In this document: one piece after another, positions 61,189 to 64,000 of the stretch | Layout: each line of letters begins with the position of its first letter | How positions within the stretch are numbered: the first letter of the stretch is position 1 | Assembly: GCA_017461725.1 (NCBI GenBank) | Contig: JAFTXG010000019.1 | Coordinates: 62,001 to 126,000, forward strand | Length of the DNA stretch: 64,000 nt | Direction of reading: 5' to 3' | DNA from: Lachnospiraceae bacterium | Lineage (GTDB): Bacteria > Bacillota > Clostridia > Lachnospirales > Lachnospiraceae | Translations under genes and position numbers: made by a program | Notes under the pieces: generated by a model | Told to the model about the DNA's origin: nothing | Seen by the model: only the letters and a program-made list of their open reading frames with translations | The model's database searches: none

Positions 61189-62271
61189 ATGAAAAACACT
61201 AATACGAAGAATGTGTCGCTGAAGAATGTAGTTCGTGAGTATATCTCACCGGACAAGAAGGCATTCCGCGCAGTAGATAATGTTTCCCTGGAGATCGAGT
61301 CCGGCGAGTTCGTCACCCTGCTTGGCCCCTCCGGCTGTGGTAAGACCACTACCCTGCGTATGATCGCAGGCTTTGAGAATCCCACCTCCGGTGATGTGTT
61401 CATCGGCGGCGAGAATGTTACCACCAAGTCTCCCGATAAGCGAGACACCGCGATGGTATTCCAGAGTTACGCACTGTTCCCTCACTACGATGTGTTTAAC
61501 AACATTTCCTTCGGTCTCCGCCTTCGCAAGGTGAAAGAGCCCGAGCTGTCCAAAAAGACCAAGGCGATCATGGAGCTGGTAGGTCTGGAGGGTCTGGGAG
61601 AGCGTTTCCCCAACCAGCTGTCCGGCGGTCAGCAGCAGCGAGTTGCTCTGGCGAGAGCACTGGTTGTAGAGCCCGGTGTACTGCTTTTCGACGAGCCTCT
61701 GTCTAACCTGGATGCTAAGCTTCGTGTATCCATGAGAAATGAGATCAAGCGTATCCAGCGTCGTCTGGGTATCACCAGTATCTACGTAACCCATGACCAG
61801 TCCGAGGCGATGGCACTGTCCGACCGTATCATCGTTATGAACCACGGTGTGATTGAGCAGATGGGAACACCCGAGGAGATTTACAATCATCCCGCATCTG
61901 TATTCGTAGCAGACTTCATCGGACGCTCCAACTTCCTGGAGTGCAAGGTAATTGCGGCGGTTGAGGGTGTGACTACCGTAGAGATGTACGGAAAGAACAT
62001 TGAGATCAAGGATAGCGGATGGCAGCGCCGCTCCGTCGGCGAGACCGTAACCGTTATGGCTCGTCCCGAGGCTGTATATTTGGATGAGGACGGTATTTTC
62101 GCGACCAACATTCTCAGTTCTATCTTCATGGGCAACATGCAGGAGTATATTACCGATACTCAGGGGCTGCAGATCATCATTGAGGATCACGATTTTGCTA
62201 ACCGTAAGGTATACAGTGAAGGACAGATCAAATATGTAAACTTCAAGGAGAACAGTTTACATATTATCTAA
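61189..62271 (+). CDS. ABC importer ATPase (FbpC/AfuC, CUT1-like)
   Basis: 360 residues. Walker A GPSGCGKTT near 46, Q-loop MVFQSYALFPHYDV, signature LSGGQQQR and Walker B LLFDEPLSNLDAKLR are all canonical. A C-terminal ~110-residue TOBE-like domain begins near 245 (IGRSNFLECKV). GGAG precedes the ATG, 82 bp after the permease. It powers the importer. Confidence 0.94.
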   Translation: MKNTNTKNVSLKNVVREYISPDKKAFRAVDNVSLEIESGEFVTLLGPSGCGKTTTLRMIAGFENPTSGDVFIGGENVTTKSPDKRDTAMVFQSYALFPHYDVFNNISFGLRLRKVKEPELSKKTKAIMELVGLEGLGERFPNQLSGGQQQRVALARALVVEPGVLLFDEPLSNLDAKLRVSMRNEIKRIQRRLGITSIYVTHDQSEAMALSDRIIVMNHGVIEQMGTPEEIYNHPASVFVADFIGRSNFLECKVIAAVEGVTTVEMYGKNIEIKDSGWQRRSVGETVTVMARPEAVYLDEDGIFATNILSSIFMGNMQEYITDTQGLQIIIEDHDFANRKVYSEGQIKYVNFKENSLHII

Positions 62272-62401
62272 CGTAATTAAGCTGGACGGCATTCACGCGG
62301 AGACCGTGCCTGCACAGGACGAGGCGTGAACATCGGACAGCCGAACCGATATGAGCAAGTAGGCCGAAAGGACGGATTGCGAATATCGTTTAATACAAAC
62401 C

Positions 62402-62420
62402 TTATTGGAATATCCAATAA
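62402..62420 (+). other. Short perfect hairpin before the binding-protein gene
   Basis: TTATTGG-AATAT-CCAATAA lies 24 bp before the start codon of the solute-binding protein. It could stabilise or control that cistron. The remainder of 62272-62401 shows no feature. Confidence 0.4.
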
Positions 62421-62444
62421 AAATAAAAGAAAAGGAGAAACACT

Positions 62445-63548
62445 ATGAAAAAACTGATTGCAATGCTTCTTGCGCTGGTAATGGTACTCTCTCTGGCAGC
62501 TTGCGGCGAAAAGCCCGTTGACACCCAGACTGATGCTCCCAAGCAGACCGACGCTCCCAAGGCTACCGATGCACCTAAGGAGACCGAGGCTCCCACTGAT
62601 GCAGCTCCCGAGATCAAGGGCGAGATCAACATCTACACCACTTTCAGTGATGACGCTATCCTTGCTCTTGAGGATTATGTTGCTGGAATCTACCCCGATC
62701 TGACCATCAACATGGTTAAGATGAACGGTGGTGAGATGGCTAACCGTATCATGGCAGAGAAGGACAACCCTCAGGGTGACTTCGTTTGCGGTGCTTCCTG
62801 TGAGACCTACATCCAGATGGGTGACTACGGCGTTCTGGAGCCCTACCAGCCTAAGGGCACCGAGGACTATCCTGCTATCGCTCACAGCCCCGAGTGGTAT
62901 TGGTTCTCCACTCACTATTCCTACCTTGGATTCTACTGTGACCAGGAGTGGTTCAAGGCTCAGGGTATCGAGATTCCCGACAGCTGGGAAGATCTGCTGG
63001 ATCCTCGTCTTGAGGGACAGATCATCGTTACCAACCCCGGTACTTCCACCACCGGTTACATGGTACTTTCCGCTCTGATTCACCTGATGGGTGAGGAAGA
63101 GGCTCTTGAGTACTATGGAAAGCTTCACAAGAACGTTAAGAACTACGCATCCGGCGGAAGCGGCCCTTCCCAGTCCGTAGCACTTGGCGAGGCACCTGTA
63201 GGCGTTGGTTACATGCAGCATGGTATGCAGCTGATCAAGCAGGGTTACACCAACATGGTTATCTCCGCTCCTTCCGAGGGTACCGGTCTTGAGGTTTGCG
63301 CAGGCGCAGTTATCAAGGGTGCTAAGAATATGGACGCAGCTAAGGCTATCGCTGATATCCTGGCAAGCAGAGAGTGGCATGAGTATGCAGCTGAGACCTA
63401 CGCAGTAGGTATCATGTACCCCGATGGAGTTCCTTGTGATGGTCTTGAGGATTTCGTTGACACCAAGCTCATCGAGATCGACTACGCTTGGGCAGCAGCT
63501 AACAAGGATCGTATCCTTCCTCTGTGGTCTGCTATCACCGGTAACTAA
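62445..63548 (+). CDS. ABC importer solute-binding lipoprotein (Fe3+/sugar-phosphate type)
   Basis: 367 residues. Signal peptide with lipobox LSLAAC (lipid Cys at 20), a Thr/Asp/Ala/Pro linker to ~50, then a periplasmic-binding-protein fold of the AfuA/FbpA type (INIYTTFSDDAILALEDYV, PDSWEDLLDPRLEGQII). The iron-binding tandem Tyr pair of FbpA is not evident, which argues for a non-iron ligand. GGAG precedes the start. Last gene before a terminator. Confidence 0.92.
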   Translation: MKKLIAMLLALVMVLSLAACGEKPVDTQTDAPKQTDAPKATDAPKETEAPTDAAPEIKGEINIYTTFSDDAILALEDYVAGIYPDLTINMVKMNGGEMANRIMAEKDNPQGDFVCGASCETYIQMGDYGVLEPYQPKGTEDYPAIAHSPEWYWFSTHYSYLGFYCDQEWFKAQGIEIPDSWEDLLDPRLEGQIIVTNPGTSTTGYMVLSALIHLMGEEEALEYYGKLHKNVKNYASGGSGPSQSVALGEAPVGVGYMQHGMQLIKQGYTNMVISAPSEGTGLEVCAGAVIKGAKNMDAAKAIADILASREWHEYAAETYAVGIMYPDGVPCDGLEDFVDTKLIEIDYAWAAANKDRILPLWSAITGN

Positions 63549-63591
63549 TTCGGATTGCCGAATCTGAAAACTGAATATTGAACGTATGGAA

Positions 63592-63615
63592 GGGGCACCT
63601 GCGGGTGCCCCTTTT
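63592..63615 (+). terminator. Rho-independent terminator after the importer genes
   Basis: GGGGCACC (63592-63599) and GGTGCCCC (63604-63611) pair around TGCG, then TTTT. It lies 43 bp after the stop of the binding protein and 20 bp before the next start. The short T-tract may allow partial read-through into the following gene. Confidence 0.75.
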
Positions 63616-63634
63616 CAAAACAGGAGGACGAACT

Positions 63635-64000
63635 ATGCTTTGCGATTTGACCAGACCTTTGGGACGGATCACCCGTTCCATCTGCCCTGAAAACCTCACC
63701 GGCGAGCCGGGAAAAGGAGGCGCTACTCCCTTAGAGCAGGGCAGTGCATACGCTGCGGCGAAGAATTTGGGTATCGGTTGGAAGGTAAATCCCTATATTG
63801 TGGTGGCGCCCGGTGAGACCATCACCCTGGCTGACATTAAGGGCATGGGTATGATCAACCACATCTGGTGCACGGTCACGAAGAAGTGGCGCAATTGTAT
63901 CCTGCGGATCTACTGGGACGATCAGGAGATCCCCAGTGTGGAATGCCCCATCGGCGATTTCTTCTGCATGGGCTGGCAGCAGTTTATGCAGATCAGTTCG
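63635..64000 (+). CDS. DUF2961 / GH172-type protein, N-terminal part
   Basis: 122 codons to the window edge, no stop. MLCDLTRPLGRITRS leads to MINHIWCTVTKKWRNCILRIYWDDQEIPSVECPIGDFF. That stretch, with Arg-Ile-Tyr-Trp-Asp and the Pro-Ser-Val-Glu-x-Pro block, is characteristic of DUF2961 proteins, now glycoside hydrolase family 172 (known members hydrolyse fructan dianhydrides or D-arabinofuranosides). AGGAGG precedes the start. Intracellular, so it would process the imported saccharide (inference). Incomplete at the right edge. Confidence 0.85.
   Translation, partial: MLCDLTRPLGRITRSICPENLTGEPGKGGATPLEQGSAYAAAKNLGIGWKVNPYIVVAPGETITLADIKGMGMINHIWCTVTKKWRNCILRIYWDDQEIPSVECPIGDFFCMGWQQFMQISS

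Noticed and set aside
62533-62610. Tandem Thr-Asp-Ala-Pro repeats in the binding lipoprotein
   Set aside because: An ordinary flexible linker after the lipobox, common in Firmicutes binding proteins, not a distinct element.

Overview
The window looks like chromosomal DNA of a gut-type Clostridia, most likely Lachnospiraceae. The evidence is the medium GC content, AGGAGG-type ribosome binding sites, sigma-A promoters with 17-bp spacers, lipoproteins with Thr/Pro/Glu/Ala-rich linkers, a Gram-positive SRP RNA, and Firmicutes-type ROK, NanE and membrane-bound AraC regulators. The species assignment is inference. No tRNA, rRNA, CRISPR array, transposase or phage gene was seen.

About 0.4-47.4 kb is a very large surface polysaccharide locus. 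It opens with a membrane priming sugar-phosphate transferase. Then come soluble glycosyltransferases, an ABC-2 polysaccharide exporter (Wzm-like permease; Wzt-like ATPase with an extended C-terminal half), a coiled-coil protein of unknown function and a 1100-residue protein with three glycosyltransferase modules. Two big polytopic membrane proteins, a Wzx-like flippase, a YdjC/ChbG-type deacetylase, a Nudix hydrolase and an acyltransferase-3 follow. At 27.1-30.1 kb a minus-strand pair encodes a membrane protein and an SGNH-esterase lipoprotein. A divergent operon at 30.2-35.9 kb encodes a Cys-rich FAD oxidoreductase, two GT2 enzymes, a DegT-type aminotransferase and a lipoprotein. Minus-strand gmd and rmd-like genes (GDP-6-deoxyhexose synthesis) and a ManC-ManA fusion (GDP-mannose supply) point to a GDP-D-rhamnose-containing glycan, together with a two-module GT2 at 45.3-47.4 kb. 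Inside this part sit a TldD/TldE protease pair, a HAD phosphatase and a small conserved-looking gene, which need not belong to the polysaccharide pathway.

47.4-50.6 kb is rich in non-coding structure: a palindromic element with a duplicated 61-bp unit, a small membrane protein gene, the SRP RNA with its own strong promoter, an FAD oxidoreductase gene, a MITE-like inverted repeat, a candidate small RNA, and a promoter / 25-codon leader / terminator cassette just upstream of a heterodimeric ABC exporter (50.6-54.1 kb).

54.2-64.0 kb is carbohydrate catabolism. It holds SGNH esterase, ROK kinase and NanE-type epimerase genes (minus operon), a membrane AraC-type sensor-regulator, and a divergent ABC importer (fused permease, ATPase, binding lipoprotein) followed by the start of a DUF2961/GH172-type gene that runs off the window.

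The most interesting items are the leader-peptide attenuator before the exporter (its peptide carries Arg-Lys-Arg, the +X+ motif known from macrolide-arrest peptides), the oxidoreductase/aminotransferase/GT2 operon, and the coiled-coil protein coupled to the ABC polysaccharide exporter.
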